Assembly (NCBI GenBank): GCA_002429965.1
Contig: DJBG01000075.1
Location: 6,579-16,185 of the forward strand
DNA length: 9,607 nucleotides
Direction of reading: 5' to 3'
Source: Hungatella sp. UBA5982
GTDB lineage: Bacteria; Bacillota; Clostridia; Lachnospirales; Lachnospiraceae
Position numbers and translations under genes: made by a program. How positions within the stretch are numbered: the first letter of the stretch is position 1; each line of letters opens with the position of its first letter. Of the stretch, positions 1 through 5,838 are shown piece after piece. Below the pieces are notes generated by a model, which ran no database searches, was not told the origin of the DNA, and saw only the letters and a list, made by a program, of their open reading frames with translations.

Positions 1-649
1 CCTCTGACATCCCCTTTGCCTTGGCTAACTTCACATAATCCTTATTGCTTTCATCCACCATGTACCGCCTCAGCCACATGCCGTAAAAAGCAATGTTTCC
101 AAGGGACATGGACACAACCGGAAGAACCCAGTATTTGGGATCTTCGATCTGGAAGAGCAATCCCACTCCCATCAGCCTGGTTCCGTAAAGCTGGATATAG
201 AGAAAATAAACGGCTGCCGGAACTGCCTGGATACAGACAATGAACAAGGTTCCGATTCTGTCGAACCACCTGTATTTATACCGCGCCATCAAGGCCCCAA
301 TGGGAAGCCCTACAAGAAGAGATACTGCCATAGACCAGACACCCAATTTCACAGAAACAGGGACCTTGTCCGCCAGAATATCAGATACGGGAACGTTAGA
401 ACGGTAGATCCTGGATACGCCTAAATCCCCGTGAAGAAGGTCTTTAAAGAAATGGATCACCTGGACCGGAAGAGGATCCGTAAGACCCATTTCCTTTAAG
501 CCCACCTGGATCTGCTGAGGCGTCATCTTGTCATAATTCTGGAAATATCCCTCAATGGGCATCAGGCGAAGCAAACAGAACACCGCGGTCAGAATGATGA
601 TCAGCGTAAGAAATGAACGTGCGATTCTTTTACCTAAATACTTTAACAT
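1..649 (-). CDS. Peptide ABC transporter permease, DppB/OppB-like, C-terminus beyond window
   Basis: Inner-membrane subunit of a dipeptide/oligopeptide ABC importer; only the first 216 codons are visible, as the frame is open to the window edge. ATG is at 647-649, preceded by AGGAG at 661-665. The N-terminus is a basic KRIARSF followed by a first membrane segment (about residues 10-30). Family hallmarks follow: GLTDPLPVQ near residue 56 and GDLGVS near 74. Further hydrophobic segments lie at about 100-120, 133-155 and 174-192. The sequence YVKLAKAKGMSE (205-216) is the start of the EAA loop that docks on the ATPase, and the window cuts there. It lies 139 bp downstream of the peptide-binding lipoprotein gene, with a hairpin between them. 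DppC-like permease and ATPase genes are expected further left. DppB and OppB cannot be told apart from this part. Confidence 0.93.
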   Translation of the reverse strand, partial: MLKYLGKRIARSFLTLIIILTAVFCLLRLMPIEGYFQNYDKMTPQQIQVGLKEMGLTDPLPVQVIHFFKDLLHGDLGVSRIYRSNVPVSDILADKVPVSVKLGVWSMAVSLLVGLPIGALMARYKYRWFDRIGTLFIVCIQAVPAAVYFLYIQLYGTRLMGVGLLFQIEDPKYWVLPVVSMSLGNIAFYGMWLRRYMVDESNKDYVKLAKAKGMSE

Positions 650-738
650 CAGTTTCTCGGCTCCTTTGTGTTTTCTTTTAAAAATACTCTCGGAACAAGA
701 CGTGTCCTCCGGCACATCCTTTTCAGACGGTATTTTTC

Positions 739-774
739 CGCCGGACCATAAGCTTTACCGCCAATGGCCCGGCG
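739..774 (-). other. Intergenic hairpin between binding protein and permease genes
   Basis: On the minus strand CGCCGGGCCAT pairs with ATGGTCCGGCG, an 11-bp stem with a single G-U pair and a 14-base loop. An A-rich run (GAAAAATA) follows rather than a U tract, so it is not a standard intrinsic terminator. Similar hairpins after solute-binding protein genes are known to protect upstream mRNA and set binding protein above permease expression (malE-malF type). That role here is inferred. Confidence 0.6.
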
Positions 775-788
775 TATATACCTGCCGT

Positions 789-2723
789 TTATTTCTCGTT
801 CGCTTCCCTGTTGGCCTTAAACTCATCCATGGAAATGTAATGGTCCTGAAGATGCTGACCCTTATATTTTAAGTTTGACACACCAAAGGGCGCATACTGG
901 CCTTCAAATACATCCAGTTTGTCAGCTACATACCTGCTCACTGAAATACTAAGGGGCTGAACAAATGCATGGTTGATCAGGCTGGCTTCCGCTTTGGCAA
1001 ATGCCTCATAACGGATATTGATATCTACCTTTATATCCTTGGCTGCCTCCACCAGAGAAAAGTACTCCACTGCCGCATCTGCGGAAGGGGTTCCTTCTTC
1101 AATGGCCTTTGCAATATTTCCATACTTATATCCAAGATCATATCCTTCCTCGCCCTTTGACTGGTAGAACGGGTCGGTCCAGGTTTCCGGGTCCGCATAA
1201 TCAGCGCCCCAGTTACATTTCATCAATGCAAACTTGCCGTTTCGGCGCACTTCCGTTAAGAATCCATCCGCAGGGCCGGCCTCCACAATGATATCAATGA
1301 AATCCGTGCCAAGCAGACTTTCCATCTGCTGCTCCACTACCTGACATTCCTTATCCCAGTTGATTTCAGAAGGATTATAAGGCATAAGAACCTTTATAGG
1401 GAACGTAACACCTTCAGCAGTCAGCTCTTCCTTTGCCAGATCACGGTATTCTTTTGCTTTTGTCTCATCAAAGGTTTGATTTAAGGACTCCATATCGCCG
1501 ACCGTTGTATAATCCGCCCCATCCGCATTGAATGTAAAATTGGGCGGTGTAATGGAGTTGATTACAAAATCGTCAGGAGTACCCGGTTCCAGAACAGATA
1601 CCTCTTTTGTTTTATTTAAACCTGCAAACAATGCCTTGCGGAAATTTTCATTATTTACAGCTTTTTTCCAGTTATCCGGCTCATACTGAGCATCAAACTG
1701 CGGGTTAAAATTAAAGCAGTAGAAATAAGAATAGCTGGTCTTTGGCCGCTCACGGCTGATCAAATTCTTAGTATCCTCTCCTTTTAACCAATCATCCAGG
1801 ATATCAGAGGAGATTTCTGCATAATCAACCTCTCCGCGTTTTACCATCTCAGGCCCAATGGTATTGTATTCTGCATTATAAATCCTCTGAATTTCATCGA
1901 GATAAACGATATTTGCATCATAATTTAAAGAGTTCTTCTTATAGACCTGTTTTTCCTGGGGAGAAAATTCTTCCAGATAGAAAGCACCGTTGTAATACAT
2001 CTTATCTGCACCTGTACCAAAATCTTTTCCCAATTCCGTAAGCTGCGGACCGTAAGCCGGCATATATACTACATACGCCAGGGAGGAAAGAAAATATGGA
2101 ACCTCTTTTTCTAAAGTATAAGTAAGGGTATGGTCATCAACTACCTTTACTCCTACCTCTGAAAAATCAATAGGATCCCAGACCTTCCCGTCCTTATCTG
2201 CCCCGCCTTTATATGCCAATCCATTATAATATTTCTCCGCATTCGCTATCACTCCAAAGAGGTTCTGTACGTTTGCACTTTCATACTCAGGGGTCAGCTC
2301 ATATTTCATGGCATCAACAAAATCCTGGGCCGTCACGTCTGCAACCTCGGCCCCGGTATTGTCCACCCACTTGGCCTCACGTAACTTAAAGGTCCATGTC
2401 AAAGAAGCTTCATCATAACTCCATTCCGTAGAAAGTCCGGGTTTAATCTGCCCCTTATTATCATATTCAATTAAGGTGTCAACGCAGTTTGCCGCAGGTC
2501 TTTGGTCTTCCGTTGATGCGGAAACAAGATAATTTAAAGTTGTAACCTCTGAACCATATAACCTGGTATACACAGCCGCCTTTCCGCTCTCTGCCGCCCC
2601 ACTTTCATTCCCTGCCGCCTGGGAACCATCTCCTGTGTTCTTTTTCCCGCCACAGCCGCTTAGTGCCGTGGAAGCAGCAAGAACTGCGCATAGCATCGCA
2701 GCCATTAATCTTCTTTTCTTCAT
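789..2723 (-). CDS. Oligopeptide/dipeptide-binding lipoprotein (SBP family 5)
   Basis: Extracellular receptor of a peptide ABC importer, tethered to the membrane by lipid. The N-terminus is a lipoprotein signal: MKKRR, a hydrophobic run, and the lipobox LSGC with Cys24 as the predicted lipidated residue. A Gly/Ser/Ala/Glu-rich linker follows (about 25-48). The family 5 signature is visible at residues 97-140, with LTWTFKLRE, a Trp-Val-Asp-Asn-Thr-Gly stretch and VTAQDFVDAMKY. The length of 644 residues exceeds E. coli OppA (about 543) but is usual for clostridial homologues. GGAGGAG at 2729-2735 lies 5 bases before the ATG. It follows the epimerase gene by 61 bp and precedes the permease, so one transcript is likely. 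Neighbouring genes suggest wall peptides or short dipeptides as ligand; the sequence alone does not prove specificity. Confidence 0.93.
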   Translation of the reverse strand: MKKRRLMAAMLCAVLAASTALSGCGGKKNTGDGSQAAGNESGAAESGKAAVYTRLYGSEVTTLNYLVSASTEDQRPAANCVDTLIEYDNKGQIKPGLSTEWSYDEASLTWTFKLREAKWVDNTGAEVADVTAQDFVDAMKYELTPEYESANVQNLFGVIANAEKYYNGLAYKGGADKDGKVWDPIDFSEVGVKVVDDHTLTYTLEKEVPYFLSSLAYVVYMPAYGPQLTELGKDFGTGADKMYYNGAFYLEEFSPQEKQVYKKNSLNYDANIVYLDEIQRIYNAEYNTIGPEMVKRGEVDYAEISSDILDDWLKGEDTKNLISRERPKTSYSYFYCFNFNPQFDAQYEPDNWKKAVNNENFRKALFAGLNKTKEVSVLEPGTPDDFVINSITPPNFTFNADGADYTTVGDMESLNQTFDETKAKEYRDLAKEELTAEGVTFPIKVLMPYNPSEINWDKECQVVEQQMESLLGTDFIDIIVEAGPADGFLTEVRRNGKFALMKCNWGADYADPETWTDPFYQSKGEEGYDLGYKYGNIAKAIEEGTPSADAAVEYFSLVEAAKDIKVDINIRYEAFAKAEASLINHAFVQPLSISVSRYVADKLDVFEGQYAPFGVSNLKYKGQHLQDHYISMDEFKANREANEK

Positions 2724-2750
2724 AAATTCTCCTCCATTTTCCTAATATTT

Positions 2751-2769
2751 CTAACCCAAACGGGATTAG
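2751..2769 (-). other. Small hairpin before the lipoprotein gene
   Basis: On the minus strand CTAATCCC-GTTT-GGGTTAG folds into a seven-pair stem with one bulged T, in the 61-bp gap between the epimerase and lipoprotein genes. There is no U tract after it, so a processing or stabilising role is more likely than termination. It is short and could be chance. Confidence 0.3.
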
Positions 2770-2784
2770 TATCTTTTCATTACA

Positions 2785-3870
2785 TCAGTCACAGAATGCC
2801 GCCACTTTGCTGATTCCCATTCCAGGATCCTCATTCATAACAATCTTAGGTCCGTCAAAAACAGGTCCTCCTATGTACGGATCTTCCCTGCAGAGAGACG
2901 GTCCATCTAAATCCGCCCGGGTAATGATCCCTTTTCCGGCCGCCAGATGAGCTGCCGCGCTCACGGCAATCTTACTTTCCAGCATACAGCCGATCATGCA
3001 CTCCATCCCAAAGCTTTCCGCAATGGCACAGATCTTTAAGGCCTCATGGATACCCCCGGTCTTCATAAGCTTGATATTAATAAGATCCGCCGCCCGTTCC
3101 CTGATAATCCTTATGGCATCCTCCGGTGAAAATACGCTCTCGTCCGCCAGGATGGGCGTATATACCTGGCTGGTCACAAACTTCATCCCCTCAAAGTCAT
3201 GGGCATTTACCGGCTGTTCTACCAGATCCATGCCAATTCCCATATCTTCCAGCGTCCTTATGATCCTGACTGCATCCTTGGCAGACCAGCCCTGATTTGC
3301 ATCAATACGCAGCTTGATATCCGGCCCCACTGCCTGACGAATCGCCTGAATCCGCTCCACATCCTTACTGCTCTCTTTTCCCACTTTGATTTTTAGGATA
3401 CGAAAGCCCTGGGAAACCGCCTTTAGGCTGTCTGCCACCATCTCTTCAACACCATTGACGCTGATGGTCAGATCCGTTTCGATCTCCGCTCGTCCGCCTC
3501 CCAGAATCTTATATAAGGGTTTCCTGCAGGACTTTGCAAAAAGGTCATAAACAGCCATGTCCACCGCGGCCTTAGCAGAACTATTCTTTAAGATGCAGCC
3601 ATGAAGCTTTTTCATGATTCCATCTAGGTTCTCAATCTCCATGCCAATTATGGCCGGGGCAATGAATTCCTCAATGGCGGAAAGAATGGAGCCATGGGTA
3701 TCCCCTGTGATCACGGCAGTAGGAGGTGCCTCACCGAACCCAGTCTGACCGTCATCCGTTGTGATCCTCACCACAATATCATTCACGCTGTCAACCGTTC
3801 TTAAAGCCGTTTTAAACGGTGTTACAAGAGGAATATTGACCTTTGCTGTTTCTATCTTTACAATCTTCAT
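2785..3870 (-). CDS. Dipeptide epimerase, L-Ala-D/L-Glu epimerase type (enolase superfamily)
   Basis: Cytoplasmic Mg2+-dependent enzyme that inverts the second residue of a dipeptide by abstracting its alpha proton, as YkfB of B. subtilis does for L-Ala-D-Glu from murein. All expected residues are visible: the KIK motif (Lys160, Lys162), metal ligands Asp190 (in DANQGW), Glu218 (VEQP) and Asp243 (DES), and the second-face Lys267 (NIKLMKTGG). The DLDGP motif at 320-324 gives the DxD that binds the dipeptide ammonium group in dipeptide epimerases, which favours that function over muconate cycloisomerase or o-succinylbenzoate synthase. The length of 361 residues is normal. The ATG at 3868-3870 has GAGGG just upstream. 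It starts 18 bp after the serine hydrolase stop, so the two are co-transcribed. The exact substrate is not decided; some clostridial relatives use other dipeptides. Confidence 0.93.
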   Translation of the reverse strand: MKIVKIETAKVNIPLVTPFKTALRTVDSVNDIVVRITTDDGQTGFGEAPPTAVITGDTHGSILSAIEEFIAPAIIGMEIENLDGIMKKLHGCILKNSSAKAAVDMAVYDLFAKSCRKPLYKILGGGRAEIETDLTISVNGVEEMVADSLKAVSQGFRILKIKVGKESSKDVERIQAIRQAVGPDIKLRIDANQGWSAKDAVRIIRTLEDMGIGMDLVEQPVNAHDFEGMKFVTSQVYTPILADESVFSPEDAIRIIRERAADLINIKLMKTGGIHEALKICAIAESFGMECMIGCMLESKIAVSAAAHLAAGKGIITRADLDGPSLCREDPYIGGPVFDGPKIVMNEDPGMGISKVAAFCD

Positions 3871-3888
3871 TCATTTTCCCTCAATTTC

Positions 3889-4668
3889 CTAAATCTCTTT
3901 ATTGACCTGCTTGAATAAATCCAGGGAAATCTCAGCCATGATCCTTTCAAAGGCAGGAGTATCCGTTTCGTTTCCACAAAAGCAGACCAAAAACGGCTCC
4001 ATTCCATAAACAATCCCCACGTCATGAGTGATCCCCGTATCTTCCCCGGTCTTGTGGGCGATCTCCGGACAATCCGAAAGAGCTTGCAGATAAAATGGAA
4101 TCTTACTGCATAGCTGCTGATTTTTTAGAATTGAAATCATTGTTTCACTGGACTGTCGGTCTATCAGAATTCCGTCATACATCATTTTCAGAAGCCTGCC
4201 TGTTTCATAGGCAGTTATGTAGTTCTGGATTCCCTGAGCTGATCTTTCCTTATCATACATTTTTCTCTGGAGAAGCGTCTGCCTGAACCCAAGCCCCCGG
4301 ATCGATTCGTTGATCTCATCCATTCCAAGAATATCAATCAAAACATTGGTAGCCGTATTATCACTGAAAATGATCATTAAGGTGATCAGATCCATACCTG
4401 TTACCAGAATTCCATCATGAAGATAAGTAAGAGCACCGCAGGAAGGAACACAGTCCTCCCGTTTCACGGCAAACAGCTCATCCATCTGGAAGGTCCCCTT
4501 TTTTTCCTTTTCAAATGCAGCTGCCATAACAAACAGCTTGATAACGCTGGCTGCCATCATGGGTTCTTGTTCGTGATGAGCGAACCCGTCTCCTGTTTTC
4601 AAATTTTCATAGAAAAAACCGATTTTTCCAGGAAGCTGTTCCAGCTTCTTTATTATTTCATCTTTCAT
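3889..4668 (-). CDS. Cytoplasmic serine hydrolase, class A beta-lactamase-like fold
   Basis: Member of the beta-lactamase/transpeptidase-like superfamily. The three active-site motifs are present and in order: SVIK (Ser41 nucleophile, Lys44), SDN (102-104) and KTG (206-208). The class A omega-loop ExxLN is absent; only Gln148-Asn149 lie at about that place. Drug hydrolysis is therefore doubtful and an amidase, esterase or peptidase role is more likely. No signal peptide or membrane segment is visible, so the protein should be cytoplasmic, unlike true beta-lactamases. It is the first gene of an operon with a dipeptide epimerase and a peptide importer, which points to processing of imported wall peptides; that is inference. 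The ATG at 4666-4668 has a weak site (GGGAGT 12 bases upstream, AGGT adjacent). An attenuator-like terminator lies in its leader. Confidence 0.85.
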   Translation of the reverse strand: MKDEIIKKLEQLPGKIGFFYENLKTGDGFAHHEQEPMMAASVIKLFVMAAAFEKEKKGTFQMDELFAVKREDCVPSCGALTYLHDGILVTGMDLITLMIIFSDNTATNVLIDILGMDEINESIRGLGFRQTLLQRKMYDKERSAQGIQNYITAYETGRLLKMMYDGILIDRQSSETMISILKNQQLCSKIPFYLQALSDCPEIAHKTGEDTGITHDVGIVYGMEPFLVCFCGNETDTPAFERIMAEISLDLFKQVNKEI

Positions 4669-4713
4669 ACCTATGGATAAACTCCCTGCCGGCCAAATCT
4701 GACAGCCTGATAT

Positions 4714-4752
4714 AAAAAAAGAGGCACTGCACCTATTGTCTACAGCTACCTC
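4714..4752 (-). terminator. Attenuator-like intrinsic terminator in the operon leader
   Basis: On the minus strand GAGGTA(G)CTG pairs with CAGTGCCTC (4721-4752), nine pairs with one bulged G and one G-U, followed directly by seven T (4714-4720). It lies about 70 bases after the predicted start of transcription and 46 bases before the serine hydrolase ATG, so it should end most transcripts early. The leader carries AGGTGC twice, and the first copy could pair with GTGCCT of the stem as an antiterminator. I do not recognise a known riboswitch class. Confidence 0.65.
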
Positions 4753-4790
4753 ATCGCACCTGATTCTATCTTCCCCAAAGCCCTAAGTTT

Positions 4791-4818
4791 AGTATAATAA
4801 ATTCTGAAAAAAAATCAA
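4791..4818 (-). promoter_or_regulatory. Promoter of the peptide operon
   Basis: Sigma-A type promoter read on the minus strand: TTGATT (4813-4818), a 16-base spacer rich in T, and TATACT (4791-4796). Transcription would start near 4784 and give a leader of about 115 bases containing the attenuator-like terminator. Confidence 0.65.
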
Positions 4819-4872
4819 GCTATAATTTGTATAAATACGGACTTCCTGTTAAATCCCTAAAACAGATATGAA

Positions 4873-4910
4873 AAAAGAACAGTTTTCAAAATTTAAAAAA
4901 CTGTTCTTTT
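4873..4910 (-). terminator. Intrinsic terminator of tRNA-Arg (left copy)
   Basis: A perfect 14-bp stem AAAAGAACAGTTTT / AAAACTGTTCTTTT with a 10-base loop, beginning two bases after the tRNA 3' end and followed by further T residues on the minus strand. The flanking A and T runs make it symmetrical, so it could also work on the other strand. Confidence 0.85.
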
Positions 4911-4912
4911 CA

Positions 4913-4986
4913 TGCGCCGGACAAGATTTGAACTCGCGGCCTTCTGGTCCGTAGCCAGACGCTCTATCCAGCTGAGCTACCGGCGC
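4913..4986 (-). tRNA. tRNA-Arg (anticodon ACG)
   Basis: 74-base gene that folds fully: acceptor GCGCCGG/CCGGCGC with discriminator A, D stem GCTC/GAGC, anticodon stem TCTGG/CCAGA with loop CTACGGA (anticodon ACG, reading CGN codons after A-to-I editing), five-base variable loop, and a T arm GCGAG-TTCAAAT-CTTGT with two G-U pairs. The 3' CCA is not encoded. It has its own promoter and terminator. Its D arm is identical to that of the second tRNA-Arg at 9476-9549, but acceptor and anticodon stems differ, so the two are not recent copies. Confidence 0.96.
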
Positions 4987-5004
4987 ATTTTATGATACAT
5001 GGTT

Positions 5005-5033
5005 AATATACACCTATTTGCTAAATTTGTAAA
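5005..5033 (-). promoter_or_regulatory. Promoter of tRNA-Arg (left copy)
   Basis: TTTACA (5028-5033), a 17-base spacer and TATATT (5005-5010) on the minus strand, each one base from consensus. Transcription would begin near 4998, about 12 bases before the mature tRNA 5' end. Confidence 0.75.
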
Positions 5034-5056
5034 GTGATGAATTGCCTTTTAATACG

Positions 5057-5087
5057 AAAAAAGCACCCTTTACAGGATGCCTTTTTT
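5057..5087 (-). terminator. Original terminator of the invaded tRNA-Arg
   Basis: On the minus strand GCATCC pairs with GGGTGC around the loop TGTAAA, extended by flanking A and T runs, and ends in TTTTTT. It lies just after the displaced tRNA 3' fragment and is a diverged copy of the terminator at 9411-9437. It would now end transcription coming out of the small element gene at 5098-5457. Confidence 0.8.
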
Positions 5088-5097
5088 ATAACCCTTG

Positions 5098-5457
5098 TCA
5101 AACAAAGGTTTTCTGTACGTGCGTGAGAAGATTCGAACTCCCGACACCTTGGTCTGTAGGTAGCAGATATTCTTTAAATTCCGACAAATAATTCTGAAAG
5201 AATTCAGCATCCTCCCCACTAACTTCTCCAAGCCATGTAAACATCATTAAAATTTCAAGAGACTTCTTTTTCCTAGCAGCAGCTAAATTTACATTATACT
5301 TGATATATGTATCATTAAGCAATGGGGTAATCTTCTTAGAAATTTGAGGAAAACCAAAGTACTCATAATATCTTTTTGTAACTACAGCGTGATATTCTTT
5401 TATAAACTGGTATAACCTCTCTGTTTCGTCTTTTAAATAAGGACGTTTCTTTATCAA
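5098..5457 (-). CDS. Unrecognised small protein with a tRNA-encoded C-terminus
   Basis: Open frame of 119 codons that I cannot assign to a family. The composition is rich in Lys, Glu, Tyr and Leu, looks helical and soluble, and has no signal peptide. The last 19 or so residues (TDQGVGSSNLLTHVQKTFV) are read from the displaced tRNA-Arg 3' fragment, so the natural C-terminus was altered by integration; the stop TGA (5098-5100) falls at the left edge of the repeat. The start is uncertain. The only candidate is TTG at 5455-5457, without a clear ribosome binding site, and an in-frame stop lies about 24 bases upstream. A TATAAT at 5470-5475 would leave almost no leader. The gene may be 5'-truncated. 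It is the leftmost gene of the integrative element and runs toward the attachment site. Confidence 0.5.
   Translation of the reverse strand: MIKKRPYLKDETERLYQFIKEYHAVVTKRYYEYFGFPQISKKITPLLNDTYIKYNVNLAAARKKKSLEILMMFTWLGEVSGEDAEFFQNYLSEFKEYLLPTDQGVGSSNLLTHVQKTFV
5100..5159. repeat. Left attachment-site repeat (attL/attR pair, left copy)
   Basis: Positions 5100-5154 are identical to 9458-9512 (55 bp, same orientation, offset 4358). With one mismatch (T5155 against C9513) the match reaches 5159/9517. Weaker similarity extends left to about 5053 through the tRNA terminator. This copy is the displaced 3' part of the tRNA. Confidence 0.92.
5118..5159 (-). pseudogene. Displaced 3' fragment of tRNA-Arg
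   Basis: From the anticodon loop to the discriminator base it matches the tRNA at 9476-9549, except that the anticodon-loop G36 is A here (T5155 on the plus strand). The 5' half is missing and is replaced by element sequence, so it cannot make a tRNA. Confidence 0.9.
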
Positions 5458-5643
5458 CTCAGCATAGAAATTATAGGATTAATTTATAATTAAAAATTTC
5501 GAACATTCCAATTTTCTTAGTACCTATAAAAATACACTTTACAGATTGATTCTACAACATTTCTTGTGGAATATCGGAGTTATCAGGATATCCTGCGGTA
5601 TACTATATAGATTCAAGCTAATTTTTAATATTTTGGAGAATAA

Positions 5644-5709
5644 ATGGATTATGGTGTTTTAATGAAATATGGCGGACCCGGAATACCGGATACCCGCCTA
5701 TATCATTGA
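5644..5709 (+). CDS. Possible 21-residue peptide over hairpin copy 1
   Basis: ATG at 5644 is preceded by GGAGAA (5635-5640) at good spacing and ends at TGA (5707-5709). The frame covers hairpin repeat copy 1 and would give GGPGIPDTR in its C-terminal half. Copy 2 of the repeat reads GGPGEPVTR in the same register, but copy 3 breaks it, so the conserved unit looks like a nucleic acid structure rather than a peptide. It could be a leader peptide or chance. Confidence 0.2.
   Translation: MDYGVLMKYGGPGIPDTRLYH
5671..5698. repeat. GC-rich hairpin repeat, copy 1
   Basis: GGCGG pairs with CCGCC around a second stem CCGG-AATA-CCGG. It is 28 bases long, like copy 2 at 7261, and related to copy 3 at 7947. 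The bases after it, ATATCAttGACTttCTATC, recur after copy 3 as ATATCAaaGACTaaCTATC. It has no U tract on either side. It lies 140 bp upstream of the LysM gene. Confidence 0.7.
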
Positions 5710-5712
5710 CTT

Positions 5713-5761
5713 TCTATCTCAACTGCTTAAACCAGTTATTGCGCAAGATTATTGAGATAGA
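5713..5761. other. Branched inverted repeat upstream of LysM gene
   Basis: TCTATCTCAA (5713-5722) and TTGAGATAGA (5752-5761) are perfect inverted repeats. Inside them AACTG/CAGTT (5721-5737) and the palindrome TTGCGCAA (5739-5746) can form two further hairpins, giving a three-way junction if transcribed. No known RNA family is recognised; it may be an operator or recombination-related structure. Confidence 0.45.
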
Positions 5762-5801
5762 TTATTATCTACACTATGATGTTATGAACATGTAAGATTA
5801 G

Positions 5802-5810
5802 CATATAATA
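5802..5810 (+). promoter_or_regulatory. Putative -10 region of the LysM-GH18 gene
   Basis: CATATAATA contains TATAAT (5804-5809), about 30 bases before the start codon. It also resembles the -10 of mother-cell sporulation sigma factors (SigE CATACANT, SigK CATANNNTA). No convincing -35 of either type is seen. The same nine bases occur before the Cys-rich repeat gene. Confidence 0.4.
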
Positions 5811-5838
5811 GTATTAATAAGGTCATTTGAGGGAATCC

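Larger units (their letters stand above)
5458..5838. other. AT-rich intergenic stretch with palindromes, no sure gene
   Basis: About 380 bases between two divergent genes. It holds a perfect 12-bp palindrome CAGGATATCCTG (5584-5595) just before TATACT (5599-5604), a possible operator and -10 element without a convincing -35. It also holds a possible 21-codon frame (5644-5709), hairpin repeat copy 1 (5671-5698), a branched inverted repeat (5713-5761) and the putative promoter of the LysM gene (5802-5810). I see no remnant of a larger coding region. Confidence 0.6.

Noticed and set aside
3889..4668. Antibiotic-resistance beta-lactamase
   Set aside because: It lacks the omega-loop Glu motif and any signal peptide, and sits in a peptide-metabolism operon.
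4714..4820. Known riboswitch (lysine, T-box or preQ1) in the leader
   Set aside because: The leader before the terminator is only about 30 bases and lacks the conserved cores of those families.
5118..5159. A third functional tRNA gene
   Set aside because: Only the 3' part from the anticodon loop is present and the upstream sequence cannot complete the D or acceptor stem.
5671..5698. Integron attC site
   Set aside because: There is no RYYYAAC/GTTRRRY core pair and no integron integrase; the recombinase here is of the tRNA-island type.
5827..5838. TTG 5827 as the LysM protein start
   Set aside because: It overlaps the GAGGG ribosome binding site that serves the ATG at 5839, where the LysM domain begins.
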